A stretch of DNA of 64,000 nt from Vitellaria paradoxa (GCA_019916065.1 CM034244.1:24296471-24360470); one strand, 5' to 3'. Numbered from the stretch's first letter, positions 21,913-34,573 are shown. Notes: a model not told the origin generated them from the sequence alone. Numbers and translations are program-made.

Positions 21913-24554
21913 TTGAAGTGTATGCAACTTAGATCAGGTAGGGTAATTGTAGCAGAATCTGAACTAGAAGACCCTTCTTATCTTCCTGAATCTCTTTCCA
22001 CGAATTCATATTCCACAGTTTCACTTACCACTTCATCCTTTCACTCAATGGCTGATTTAAAAGGGGAAGGTAGTGAACATGGGGATAATGAACCCTAAGA
22101 GGTTCCTAGTTTTGTTCCCTTGAAAGAGCATCTTAACCTTGTAAGGCAATCTACACCTTCCTGCATAATTTTACCTTTCAATAGGGGAAACTTCATGGTT
22201 AGACCAGGAATTATTCAACTTTTGCCTACTTTCCATGGTTTAGAATCTGAAAATCCATATAACCATCTTAGAGAGTTCGAGGAAGTTAGCAATACTTGTG
22301 TTGAGAACAATGCCAATGAAGATGTAGTACGTCTTCAACTTTTCTCGTTTTCTCTTAAGGACAAAGTCAAATCTTGGCTTTATTCCCTACGTTCACGTTC
22401 TATAGGAACGTGGCGTGAAATGCAAACTAAGTTTTTAAAAAAATATTTCCCAACTCAGAAAACTCAGCATTATAGGAGACAGATTACCATCTTTTCATGC
22501 AAACCTAATGAGAACTCTGTCGAGCCTGGAAAAGGTTCAGAGACCTTTTAATGGCTTGTCCTCACCATGGTTTTGAGACATGGAGAATAGTAAGTATTTT
22601 TCATGAATCCTTGACGCCTAGTCTTAAGCAACTAGTGTCTACCATGTGTAATAGAACCCTATTTGATAAGACTGCAGAGGAGGCCATGGATTTCTTTGGC
22701 ATGGTGGCTAAAGATTCCAATGATTGGGAAATAAGACCTCTTTCTTCTTCTGAGCATAGGAATCCCATACCTAGTGGTTAGTTGACATTAAATGAGAGGG
22801 ATGATTTGAGTGCTAAGATATCCGCATTACAACATAAGCTAGATTCCCTTGAACTTAAGAATAAGGAGAAGTTGGTGGAAGCACAAATGGTATGTTGGGC
22901 ATGTGACCAAGTAGGACATGATCCTAATTTATGTCCAGAGCTTCCTTTACTTAAGGAAGTAGCTTATGGTCATGCTTATGTTAATAACACTCAGAACCAA
23001 CCATACCAAAATAGAGGCCAGGGTAACATTTCTTGCCCATAAGGTGGGAATGTTAAATATTAAGGGGGAAATCAACATCCCAATGCTTATCATCAAGGAT
23101 GGAAAAATCCTCTAGGTTTTGGCTGGAAAAATGATAATCAAAACCAACCATTCCAACCTCCTCCTTTACCACCACCTCAATATCAACAGCCCAATCCTGT
23201 TGCATATCAACCACCCTAGATGAGATCCTTTGAGGAATCTGTTCAACAATTTATGCAACAACAAGTGATTATCAATGACAATGTGTCTACGGCCTTAGAA
23301 GATATTAGAGGACAAGTTTCTAAGATTACGCAAGCTATGAGTATTACTCCAAGTGGTACACTTTCTTCACAGACTTTCCCAAACCCAAAAGGTCAAGTTA
23401 ACATTGCTGAATCCTCTACTTTTGGTACTACTTCACATGCACAGGTGCAATCTATCACCACTTTAAGAAGTAGGAGGGAGATTCACAAACCTGATGATCT
23501 TAGAGTTAATGCACCAGATGTTAAATTAGGAATGAAAGGTAGTGAGGAGGTAGAAGAGCCGAGTGAAGTAGAGGGTGAGAAAGAGAAAGAGGGAGAAACT
23601 AGTAATAGTGAGAAGCCAATAGTTGAGAGTAAGAATAGTGAAAAAGAGGCAAAGAATAAAGAGAAAGTGAGAGAGCCTATTGTGGGAACTTCGGGTAGGC
23701 ATGAGAAAGAAATAGATAGTTACACACCTCAACCACCGTTCCCTCAAAGGTTAGGAAAGGGAAAGAATGAGATGTTGAATTCTAAGATTTTAGAGGTTTT
23801 TAAACAAGTAAGAATCAACATCCCATTAGTTGAAGCCATTAAGCAGAATCCATCTTCCGCTAAGTTTCTTAAGGATATGTGTACTGTTAAAAGAAAGCTT
23901 AATGTCAAGGAAAAAGCTTTCTTGACTGAACAAGTTAGTGCCATTATCCAGCGTGATACACCTCCCAAATATAAAGATCCTAGTTGTCCAACAATTTCAT
24001 GTGGAATAGGGGATCACATCATTGATAAAGCTCTACTTAATTTAGGTGCTAGTGTCAATTTATTGCCTTATATGGTTTACAAACAATTAGGATTAGGTGA
24101 GCTGAAACCTACGAGGATAACTTTGCAGTTGGCTGACCGCTCAGTCAAAATGCGTATGGTAGAGGATGTGTTAGTTCAAGTAGACAAATTCTACTTTCCC
24201 ACTGATTTTATAGTTTTGGACACCCAACCTGTTCAAAATGCTTCCCATTCCATTCCAGTGATCTTAGGTAGACCATTCCTTGCTACTGCTAATGCTGTGA
24301 TTAATTATAGAAGCGGGGTTATGAAGCTATCTTTTGGGAATATGACCGTAAAAATGAACATTTTCAAGGTAGGCAAGCAAATGGGAGAATTTGACGATGT
24401 TAGGGAGGTGGATGTGATTCATGCTTTAAGTGAGGAATACTTTGAGAAGAATTATATCGAGGATCCTATAGAACGAGCTTTAGTAAGAAGTGAAATGTGT
24501 GAGGCTTTAGATGGAGAGAACTTTGTGGAGAGTGACAAAGTGATAAGTAATTGA
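21913..24554 (+). pseudogene. Gag-protease region of the Athila-like element, broken
   Basis: Gag starts around 21913 (MQLRSGR) and has one in-frame stop at 22096. The gag domain proper (IIQLLPTFHGLESENPYNHLREF, then RSIGTWREMQTKFLKKYFP) lies at 22200-22450, followed by a frameshift near 22515 and the second half (ACPHHGFETWR, 22554-22590). A zinc knuckle CWACDQVGHDPNLC (CX2CX4HX4C) lies at 22893-22936. A Pro/Gln-rich spacer and a long charged region lead to the retropepsin domain at about 24000-24360. In that domain the usual catalytic motif DLGAS reads NLGAS, followed by VNLLPY, so the active-site aspartate is lost. Stops occur near 22779, 23040, 23217 and 24552. Apart from the one gag frameshift, all pieces share a frame, so this was a single Gag-Pro-Pol reading frame. 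Confidence 0.88.
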
Positions 24555-24563
24555 GACGAGGTT

Positions 24564-27500
24564 ATGGCAATTAATAGTTGGGTACCTGTGTTTGAATCTT
24601 TGAAACCATCCTTGATTAAACCTAAGCCATCAGTGGAATGTCCTCCATGTCCCCCTAGGAAACCTTTACCTAGTGAACTAAAATATGCATTTCTAGGAGA
24701 AGGTGAGACATTCCCAATGGTCATTTCTTCAAGGTTAGAAGAAGTTCAGGAAAAGAAGTTACTAGAAGTCTTGAGTGCTCATCGAAGGGCCTTGGGATGG
24801 ATAGTGACTGATCTTCGAGGTATTAGTCCCTTAGTGTGTACTCATCATATATACCTTAAAGATGAGGCCAAACCAGTAAGGCAAATGCAAAGACAAACCA
24901 GTAAGGCAAATGCAAAGAAGACTAAACCCCAACATGAAAGAAGTAGTAAAAGGGGAAGTGCTTAAATTGTTTGATGCGAGTATCATTTACCCCATCTCTA
25001 ACTCAAAGTGGGTGAGCCCGCCTCAGGTGGTTCCTAAAAAGTCTGGTGTCACTGTAGTGGAGAATGAGAAAGGAGAGTTAGTACCTCAACACACCTACAC
25101 TGGGTGCCGTAGGTGTATTGACTATAGGTGGTTGAATACAGTAACACGCAAGGACCATTTCCCACTTCCCTTTCTAGACCAAGAACTTAAGAGAGTAGCG
25201 GGAAAATCTTTTTACTGTTTTCTTTATGGATACTCGGGGTATAATCAGGTTGAAATAGCATTAGAGGAATAAGAGAAAACCATCTTCACATGTCCCTTTG
25301 GCACTTTTGCATATAGACGCATGCCATTTGGGTTATGTAACGCACCTGCGACTTTTCAAAGGTGTGTAATGAGTATTTTTAGTGATATGGTTGAAAGGTT
25401 CTTAAAGGTTTTTATGGATGACTTCTCTGTTTATGGAGATACTTTTGATGAGTGCTTAATCAATCTTGAAAAAGTGTTAGTAAGATGTAAAGAGAGTAAT
25501 TTGGTGTTAAACTGGGAAAAGTGCCATTTTATGGTATAATAGGGGATTGTTTTGGGGCATATAGTATCATGTTGAGGAATTGAAGTAGATAAAGCTAAAG
25601 TGGAACTTATTCAAAACTTACCTACCCCTTGATGTGTGAAGGATGTAAGATCACTCATGGGACATGCTGGATTTAACTGGCAATTCATTCAGTCCTTTAG
25701 TTCCATTACCCGCACCCTATGCTCTCTATTATCTAAAGATGTTCCATTTGATTGGACAATATCATGCCAAGAGGTATTTGATAGACTTAAACAATTGCTC
25801 ACCACTACTCCTATTATGCAAAGCCCAGATTGGTCTCTACCATTCGAGCTTACGTGTGACGCTAGTGATTTTGCAATGGGTACAGTTTTAGGGCAACGAA
25901 AAGAAAGAAAACCTTATGTTATTTACTACGCTAGTAAGACCTTGAATAAAGCTCAAGTTAACTATATTACCACCGAAAAAGAGCTTCTAGCAGTAGTTTT
26001 TGCCCTAGATAAGTTTAGGTCGTATTTGGTAGGTTCTCACGTCACAGTGTGTATGGACCATGCAGCCTTGAAATATCTTCTTTCCAAGCAAGAGGCAAAA
26101 CCCCGTCTAATTAGATGGATGCTGCTCTTCCAAGAGTTTGATTTGGAAATCAAGGACAAGAAAGGAGTAGAGAATGTGGTAACTGACCATCTGTCTAGGT
26201 TACCTCATCTTGTGTCCGACTCTGGTGACCTACCCATTAACGAGCATTTCCCTAATGAGCATATTATGCATATTAGCACCAATCCTCCCATCCAACCTCC
26301 TTGGTATGCAGATATAGCCAACTTCTTAGTGACTGGACAGATGCCTTCACATTGACAAAGATTGACAAAAGTCAATTCTTACGTAATGTTCGTAATTTCT
26401 TTTGGGACAAACCTTACCTTTACAAGTATTGTCCAGATCAAATTGTGAGACGATGCATCCCTAATAATGAAATTCATAGTTTCATTGAGTTTTATCACAC
26501 CTTAGCTTGTGGAGGCCACTTCTCTTCAATGAAAACCAACGCTAAGATTCTTCAATGTAGATTTTATTGGCCTTCTATGTTTAAAGATGTACATGAATAT
26601 TGCTTGAGATGTGACCGTTGCCAACGCTTAGGAGCCTTATCTAGACGTAACGAGATGCCCCAAAACCCGGTGATCATATTGGAAATTTTTTATTGTTGGG
26701 GGATAGACTTCATGGGGCCATTCCCTAAGTCGTTTGGTTTTGAGTACATTGTAGTGGCCATAGACTATGTGTCAAAATGGGTACAGGCCATTGCCACTCG
26801 CACCAATGATCACCGAGTGGTGGTCAAGTTCTTAAAAGAAAATATCTTTTCTCGTTTCGAGATGCCACGAGCAATCATTAGTGATAGAGGTAAGCATTTT
26901 GCAATAAACCATTGGTATCCTATTGCGTAAATATGGTGTGACGTATAAAGTGGGAACTGCTTACCACCCACAAAATAGTGGCCAAGTTGAATTAGCAAAT
27001 AGGGAGATTAAAGGTATTCTTGAAAAGACCGTCAATCCCACTAGAAAAGATTGGTCTTTAAGACTTGTGGATACATTGTGGGTGTACCAGACAGCTTATA
27101 AAACAATCTTGGGTATGTCTCCCTATCGTCTTGTTTTTGGCAAGGCTTACAACTTACCCGTTGAGATGGAATATAGGGCCTATTGGGCAATCTGGCAATT
27201 TAATGAGAGTATAGATGATGCCGGTGTATTTTGAAAGCTTCAACTCAATGAACTTGAAGAATTAAGAAATGATGCTTTTGAAAATGCAAAACTTGCCAAG
27301 GCTAAGATGAAGGAATTACATGACAAGCATATTCGTAGGAAATCATTCTATGTTGGCCAAAAGGTTTTAATGTATGATTCAAGACTACATCTTTTCCCAA
27401 GGAAGCTTCGATCTAGGTGGTGTGGTCCCTTTATCATCCTTTCTGTCTCAGATCATGGTGTGTATGAGGTTCACAACCCACAAAATAATACCACTTTTAA

Positions 27501-27588
27501 GGTTAATGGCCATCGTCTCAAACCGTACTTAGAAAACTTTGTAGCGGAAATTGAAACGTGGAATCTTTTAGATCTGTCACCCTTATGA
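24564..27588 (+). pseudogene. Pol (RT, RNase H, integrase) of the Athila-like element, broken
   Basis: Reverse transcriptase spans about 24700-25540. The palm motif reads FLYGYSGYNQ where DGYSGYNQ is usual, so the first catalytic aspartate is lost. The FMDD motif at 25410 is kept. A 25-bp tandem duplication at 24870-24919 shifts the frame. RNase H ([39 protein letters not shown]) covers 25850-26200. The integrase zinc domain ends with CLRCDRCQR near 26620. The core has [14 protein letters not shown] and GQVELANRE, so all three acidic residues are present. The C-terminal region runs to a stop at 27588. At least six in-frame stops and three frameshifts rule out activity. It lies directly downstream of the protease in the same original frame. 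Confidence 0.9.
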
Positions 27589-28093
27589 GTGAAATGGAAT
27601 TAGGATGTGGTTGTAGTTGTATCATAGTTAGGATTAATCATAGTTAGGATTAGGATAAGTTTTCTTTTTCTTTTCTTTGTTTTAAGATTTTTATTTTTGA
27701 GTTTAGGTCTTTGTTGGGTGATTAACACAACATAAAGTAGTTTTAGAGTGTCCCATCCCGTGGTCCGGACCCCCTAATCAAATGGTCTGGACCACAGTGA
27801 GCTGATTTAGCTAAAACTTGTAGAGGAGACCCTTCTGTGGTCCGAATCCCTTGCCAAATGGTCCGGACCACAACAAGCTTGATTGACCAAAAGTAGAGAA
27901 GGACCATTCTGTGGTTCGGACCGTCCACAAAGGGTCCGAACCCTGCAACACGATTTAAACCCCATTCGGCCACTTCAAACCTCCATTCTTCTCTTCCAAA
28001 CTCCAAATCCTCTCAAGCCCACTTTGAATATTTGAAGAATCTTTCAAGAATCAGTTGTCCCAAGGTCTATTGATGTGATTTTCAACCTTAATC
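27589..28093 (+). other. 3' non-coding part with GGTCC hairpin repeats
   Basis: No coding similarity. Three units spaced about 75 bp (27760, 27837, 27911) each carry GTGGTCCGGACC-like and GGTCCGGACCAC-like half-sites, able to form hairpins. Related words occur in the 5' LTR. The sequence ends at the gap. Confidence 0.6.
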
Positions 28094-28193
28094 NNNNNNN
28101 NNNNNNNNNNNNNNNNNNNNNNNNNNNNNNNNNNNNNNNNNNNNNNNNNNNNNNNNNNNNNNNNNNNNNNNNNNNNNNNNNNNNNNNNNNNNN
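28094..28193. other. Assembly gap (100 N)
   Basis: Exactly 100 Ns, the usual placeholder for a gap of unknown size. The 3' LTR of the plus-strand element and most of the minus-strand element are probably missing here. Confidence 0.98.
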
Positions 28194-28787
28194 CGTATAC
28201 TCACCTCCTCAAATTTCCATAAGTGATTGTAGGGATTTTTAGAGTCAAGACTGTAAAATATAGGAAGGAGTTGGATAATCCTAAGTCTTAAGGTAAAATT
28301 TCCCCTATTTAAAGGTAGAATGATACGAAGGTGTGGTTCGCCTAACTGGGTTCAAGTGATCTTTCATTAGTATAAAACCCTGAACCTCTGGAGGATAATT
28401 ATCCCCATGGACACTTCCTTCACCTCATAAGTCAGCCATTAGATGAAATGATGAGGTGATGAGTGAAACTGTGGATAGTGAGTCTAAAGATTCGGGAACG
28501 TAAGATGGGTCTTCTAGTTCAGGATCAACTACAATTAACCTACTCGACCTTAATTACATGCAATTCAAATTTGTTTTAATTTAAAAAAAAATTAAATTCT
28601 CTAACAATTCCTAAAAATAATAAAAAGAAAACAAAATAAGGATGAAAATAAAAATTAAAAGAAAAGATGGAGCAATGTCACCTAGACGTCCAAATGTAAT
28701 TGCATTAAAGATGGAAGGCAAGCACGTGTGCCAGAAGCTTCCAAATTTGTCACACCAACCATTGCCCTGGCAACGGCACCAAAAACT
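28194..28787 (-). mobile_element. 5' leader of a minus-strand Ty3 element, truncated by the gap
   Basis: The sequence lies inside the LTR and primer-binding site of the element whose LTR occupies 28788-30366. It has no long reading frame. Gag would be expected further left, in or beyond the gap. Confidence 0.6.
28764..28781 (-). other. Primer-binding site of the minus-strand element
   Basis: On the minus strand this reads TGGTGCCGTTGCCAGGGC, a one- or two-base variant of the tRNA-Asp-type site. It starts seven bases after the LTR end, as in the two plus-strand elements. Confidence 0.7.
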
Positions 28788-30366
28788 TGACTGTTCTCAA
28801 AAATTGAAAGGATTTATGCTCTCAAGTGCAAGTAGTGGTCGTAGTTTAGTTTAGGTAAGTCCTAGGTCATCTCCACAAGGAGCAAGTGTATGACTAGGTT
28901 TAAAAAAACTTGTTTTTGAAAGCACTTGCAAAGAATAATAAATGGAAAAGAGAAAAACGATCTTTTGGGGTTTTTAAAAATAGGTTTAAAATTTTTTAAA
29001 CACAAAACTTAAGTTAAACTAAAATATTAGTGAAAAGATACGATTTAACTTTAACAAATTTCTCTTAAATGAAAACACATGGTTTTAACCTATTCCTATA
29101 ATGGATTCAAAGAAATCGATTCAAATACATTTATAGCTCAACGTAGCATCTACACATGTAGTGCTAGGTCAAAAAATTTAACTTTAAAAACCTTTTTGTA
29201 AAAAAATATTGAACTAGGGTTTTGAAATCGATTCGAAGTCATCAATTGACAGAATAGAAACTTAGTATGCATGAGCTTCAACTCGTAACCAAGGGCGATT
29301 ATAACACGGGTGATTCGATTTCTAGGGTTAAACCTAGACCTAACAAGTTTTACAATTCATTCAAAAATATATCACGTCTAAAAACATTATATTCAATTCT
29401 ATCTTCTTCTCTTCCATTACATTCCTAGGTTAAAACCAAGATAGATTTAGCCTAGCATATTTAAATTGTAAACAAAATTATGCAAAGAATAATAAACATC
29501 CATTCGATCTTTTTAAAATGAAATGAAATCAAAACCAACTACGTGCAAGAGTTATGAAACAAATATGAAGTATAAACGAAAGAAGAAAACTTGAAATGAA
29601 AAAACTTTTAGTTGAAAATATTGAAGAACAAGTCACTAACATGTAAACGAAAAGCGAAATCTTCTTACGAAACGTCAAACAAATGAATGCTTAAAAGCAT
29701 AGTGTAAATCTCTAAAAACTCAAAGAAAACTCTCAAGAAAATAACCCTAAAACTCCCTGAATGGCTGTATATGTTTCTTATATATAGTGAAGATGAAAAA
29801 CCCTAAAAACATAATTTATCCATGCAATTCAACCCTCTGTGGTCCAGACCACGCGTGGTGTCCTTATCTTCACTTATGTTTTGCTTTTGATAGCTTTCTA
29901 TCCTCAATTTCTGATGCGATTTTGACCATGAAGATGAGATTCAGGCTTTGGCTGACACACAAAAGCTATAGCCCTTCAAGTCTTCTTTCCAACCCAAAAA
30001 GAATTAGGTCAATCAGAGTCGTGAACAAAAAGTTACGGCTAAAAAACTGATAGGGTGTCCACCTAGAACTTCAACTGCACACCACTTCAGCCATCTTGAA
30101 CCTTGGACCATTTCCTTTCTCCCCAGCCGCATGGTAACTAATCTTATTCCTTAGGATGGATCTTGGGATGTTGAGGAAGTCTTGAAAGTCATTAGACATG
30201 TCGACATTTTTGTCTTCAAGCTATTTTCTCCTTGCGTGCCAAGTTTTCGGCGAAATCCCCAAAGGACACCAAAGCCTATTCTTGCACTTCCTTACTCCAG
30301 CTTGCTTTGGCTCCTCCTCACATGCACTCTTAGTGTTATTTTGGGCTAAAACACCTTATTATATCA
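28788..30366 (-). repeat. 5' LTR of the minus-strand Athila/Tat-like element
   Basis: On the minus strand it starts TGATATAATAAGGTG at 30366 and ends ...GAGAACAGTCA at 28788 (about 1579 bp). Its last 60 bp share 'ctacgaccac...cttgcacttgagag' with the other two LTR families. A TATATA box sits at about 29781-29787 and a GTGGTCCAGACCAC palindrome at 29839-29852. The partner LTR is not in the sequence. Confidence 0.72.
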
Positions 30367-31773
30367 CCTGAAACACAAAAACAACAAGAATGCATGAGAA
30401 TGAGATAATTAAGCTAACAACCCACCAATAACAAGCAAAATTGCATAACTAGCATGCTCAATATATATAGAATTGTGCAATAATACATACTAATCAATTG
30501 ACCCAGTTGTTTAGCTTCTAAATTTTGTTTTTCTTTTGTATAGCACTTAAAATATATTTTGAGAAGTACGGTGGTCCATGTGTGTAGATCAAGAGGTCTG
30601 ATCACATGTCCTTGTCCAAGCAAATGAGAAAGGCTGCAGGTACATGCATATGGCCAGGCACATGAGCTAAGTTTCCTAAGTGCACGGCCTGTCGCATATG
30701 TCATTCACAATAGTCTTTTAGATATTTTCTCCTGAAGATCATTTCATTGTTTCCCTGCCCAGCTATTTGGTAGAGGTCCTAGATCACCGCCTCATTTGTC
30801 ACTGATTAGCCTTTTTATCTTTTTTTTTTCTTCCTCTGAATCTTCCTATGTGTGTGTATAATGAGTGTCATCGAAAAGACAAAACAAAACTAGAGAGAGG
30901 GGAAAGCTAGTGAGGTTAAGTAATTCCTTAAAGTTTAAACACCCTTTCCCATTTCAACATTAGATTAAGGTTATTTAAAGCAAGAAGTATGCATTGGTTT
31001 GATGGTAAGGAGTTTGTATTGATCTAGAAATTACCAGCATTATTGAACTCTTTGAATATTAGTTTTCCTCTTACTAAGCTAACTAACATATGGGTTTGCA
31101 TAATTCTTTTAATTTCATGTCATATTTTTACATATAATAATTGTTGGTTTAATTTAATATTGTTTTCTTGTTTGAATTGAAAATGGATATAGTGATATAT
31201 ATGTGTGTGTGTGTGCGCGCGCGTGTATATATTTGTATAATTGAGGAAGGGGATGATGAATAGTGAAGCATATAAAAAGTTAACCATTTGATAAATTGCT
31301 AAATTGAAATTGTGATACTATACATATACTGTTGGAAATATAGCATGCATGTAATTGTGAATGGAAAAGATTTTCGATCAAGAAAATTAAATTTTGAATT
31401 TGAGAAAGTTGAAAACAAAGCATAAACTGGTGTTTGGTATAGTAGGTACTCCGTGTACACAGGCAAAGATATCTAGGTGCACAAACAAGTCCTAAGCACA
31501 TGGGCTTTTCTACCTAGCTAGGCACACAACTAAGGGAACTTTTTCTTAAGTGTTTAGGGGATTTTTCTAAAATTATTAAGGATTGATTTTCTAAACTAAT
31601 TTTAAAATAACCATGTTTTCTAATATGGAACTCCATGATGATAAAAGAGTTAAAAAATACCTAGAAGTGCGAGTCAGATATGAGGAATCATTATCCTGAG
31701 TTATTTGTTTGAATTTCTTTTATTATCTATTTTTAAAATTTTTAGAACAAAAATTATTACAAAGATGGTAGGA
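30367..31773. other. Unassigned intergenic sequence
   Basis: No coding similarity or element ends recognised. A (TG)n/(CG)n/(TA)n simple repeat lies at 31195-31231. Confidence 0.5.
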
Positions 31774-33081
31774 TGTAAAGACCCAAGATTTTTGGTATTT
31801 ATTTCAAATTTACTATATTTAAATTCAATTTTTTAATCCATTTAAATTTCATTTGAATATATAAATTTTTTTAAATAAATTGTGTTACATATGCTACTAT
31901 TTAATTAAATAAATGTATTTATGCTAGCATATGATTGTGTATACATATTTTAGGCACTACTTGTTCCTTATTGGTGGAGAGCGAAGACGAGAGGTTATTA
32001 GTTAAGAGAGAGGGAAAGGTGTAAGTGTTGTATGGGGGGAGGCCAACGGTTGGCCAATGGGTGAAGCTTGTATGAGAACCTTGGAGGGAGTATTGTTGGA
32101 GAAGTAATGGTGAGCAAATGCCAAAACCCCTCCTTACACTTTTCCTAACTTTTTCTTCACCCAAAAATCTTCATTATCATTTTCTCCTCTCTTCTTCCTC
32201 GTTTCTTCCACGTTTCTTCTATTTTACATAAAAGAGAGAGAAAGAAAGTTTGTGCCAACCCTTTTCGTTGGAAGAGATCATTGGGAGACAATTAGAATCG
32301 CGAGTAGCCTAAAGTGAGATCACCAAATTTGTTGAAAGGGCCAACTTGAGTTGGTGGAGTCTTTGGCGTTATATACATTTTTTTGACATGTATATTTGAT
32401 GTAGGTGGGGTTTTATACTCATATCATTATTTTATACTCATGAATATTATATGTATATTGAAATTATTGAGGTAAATTCATGTTTAGAGGATAAATAGTG
32501 ATTATTTACTTGATGATGAGATAATGTTTATAATGATGGTTTGGTGGCATGATAATTAGATTTAATGAAAGTTGTTATATATTACACAATAGTGGCATGC
32601 TGAGACATGAATTGGCATATGATATGTGCAATGTATTAATCCGTTGTATGTTTACACTAGTTGCATGATAGGACACATATTGCATACTTGCATGTAAAGT
32701 GAGCACCCATGGGCTAGTGCTTACTTCCTAACAGTTATGGTTGCAGGTTATAAGATACTAGTGGAGGTTTTTGAACAATAGACTACACTGTCCTTTTATT
32801 TTATCTTAGATTAGCGAAATATGTACTTTGTGCCCTTGTTAGAGTGGCTAATTGTATTTATCTATCATTATACTTTGTTGGGGTTATATTAGGCCGACTA
32901 AGCCCTTATGTATACTATAGAGCACTGTTGCCCGGTTGAGACTGAGTCTTTGTTATGTATTATTATTTTATTCAGATGCTTGCTCTAGGGTGGTTCTACA
33001 ACTCTGATCGGGTTTTGTGGATAATTAGTTGATTATATTATTACTGTTCACAACTTGGGTTACGAAATCAGGGGCGTGACA
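31774..33081 (+). mobile_element. Probable solo LTR (Ty3/gypsy type)
   Basis: The stretch begins TGTAAAGACCCAAG and ends GGGGCGTGACA, the start and end style of plant chromovirus (Del/Tekay-like) LTRs. No internal region follows on either side. The five bases flanking each end (TAGGA and GATTA) do not match, so a target duplication is not supported. A solo LTR with a mutated duplication, or a truncated copy, both remain possible. Confidence 0.5.
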
Positions 33082-34421
33082 GATTAAGATCATGTGTAAA
33101 TTCATGCATTAATTTCGAAACTTTCTAAATTCTAAAGTTAGTTATTAGATAATTAGATAAAAAAAATTCATTAGTTTTAGTTTGACATGTAAAGTTCAAA
33201 ATTAATTTGGCATGTAGTTTTACAGGTGCCCCATGAGATTTCAACACATAGGGTGCCCAAAATTTCTATATAAACTTACGACATGCAAGTTTGAGTCAAA
33301 TTTCCAAATATCAAGCACACGACCTCTAGTTGCCGTGAGATTTGGTACATAACATCATTTAGGCACCAGTAACCTATAAACATGAATCACAAGGGATTTG
33401 GAGCTTTGGGCTCCTAGAATCTTATATGTAATTTCAATTTTATGACATTCAAAGTAGAAGTCAAGTGCTCAAATCAAGCATATGATCTCTAGTGATTGCG
33501 AGCAGCGTCATCTAGATATATACTATTAATTTGTGAGAACAAACTATGCAAAATTTTGAGCCTCGTGACACTTAAAAAAGCTCACATGAAATTTCACAAA
33601 CAAAATTAAAACTTAAGTTTTTAAATTTTAGAATTAAATTTGTGTAATAGTTTTTTGTTTTAGTAATGTTCGTTTTGGGCTAATATAATTATAAGTGCAT
33701 TTTTCAGGTTTGATCAATATAATTTCTTCTGCACTGTTCCAATTTTTTTAATTTTTATTTTCTTTTTATATTTGTAATAATTATTTTTTATAAACATTGA
33801 ATAATTTATAGCAAATGATAATTTTTTTAATAATATATGAAAATTTTATTAATTTAATATTAAATTTTATCACAAACTAGTTCATGACATATTGAATTGC
33901 GTGTATACACGACTATGGAATTGAATTGTGATTATAAATAGGAAAATTAAATTGAATTATGTATATATGTTTGTAAGGATATATTGTTACAAAACCTATA
34001 TGACAACAATGGTTTGTTACTTATATTAGGGGCAAAAGGTGCTACCTTTAAAAAAAAAAAAAGGTTTATTGTTACAAAAAAATAAAATTAAATCCATAAT
34101 ATTTTTTTAAATAAATCGCTAAAGATAATTCGAATTTCTCATTAAACAATCGCTATAACGATAGCCATAAATTAAAAATTCAAATTACTTTCAATAACTG
34201 TTTATGACGGTCGCAAAAAAAGAACGATCGCTTGTAAATAATTACTAAAAATTTATATCAACCGATACTATAATGACTGTCGTAATTATAATGACAGTCA
34301 TAAAAACTATCGAAAATGGGATATTAACAGCCTTATCCTAAAAGTGCATGTAAGATGTGCAAAGTAGGTAATAACATTAATTGAATTAGTTCTCATAAAA
34401 TACATTACAAGATTAATTTAA
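33082..34421. other. Intergenic sequence with a weak CACTA-like relic
   Basis: Mostly AT-rich. Around 34105-34320 short words such as 'gacggtcgc', 'acgatcgct' and 'tgactgtcg...gacagtca' recur in both orientations, similar in style to the CACTA subterminal repeats at 53280-53690. No termini can be placed. Confidence 0.3.
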
Positions 34422-34573
34422 TTAGTTGTCGTACATATCACGCCGAACTAAATCCAACCAAATCGAAAAATAAAGTCCCACCATAAAAGCCAAAAGAACA
34501 ACCATAACCGCCCTATTCATTGACAACCCACCACCAGCATGACGATGATCTCCGTAATTTCCATCTCTTTTAC
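34422..34573 (-). pseudogene. Out-of-frame C-terminal tail of the RTM2-like gene with a membrane segment
   Basis: Directly after the in-frame stop of exon 2, the next reading frame continues to a TAA at 34422-34424. It encodes a basic stretch followed by a hydrophobic run (AVMVVLLAFMVGLYFSIWL), as expected for the C-terminal membrane anchor of RTM2-like proteins. One extra base in the A6 run at 34634-34639 would connect it to the main frame. It may be a true frameshift mutation or a sequence error in the homopolymer. Confidence 0.55.

Larger units (their letters stand above)
20279..28093 (+). mobile_element. Athila-like Ty3/gypsy element, 3' end lost in the assembly gap
   Basis: The 5' LTR (20279-21792), tRNA-Asp-type primer site, gag, protease, reverse transcriptase, RNase H and integrase follow in the standard Ty3 order. 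The RT signature 'VFMDDFSVYG' and the integrase wording ([19 protein letters not shown]) match the Athila group. No 3' LTR is present before the Ns at 28094, so the element is incomplete here. The likely target duplication on the left is GTGAA (20274-20278) but cannot be verified. Many stops and frameshifts mark an old copy. Confidence 0.88.

Noticed and set aside
30414..30704. 96-codon minus-strand frame
   Set aside because: No recognisable motif and no splice context; treated as chance.
31919..32164. 81-codon minus-strand frame
   Set aside because: Lies inside the probable solo LTR, no domain seen.
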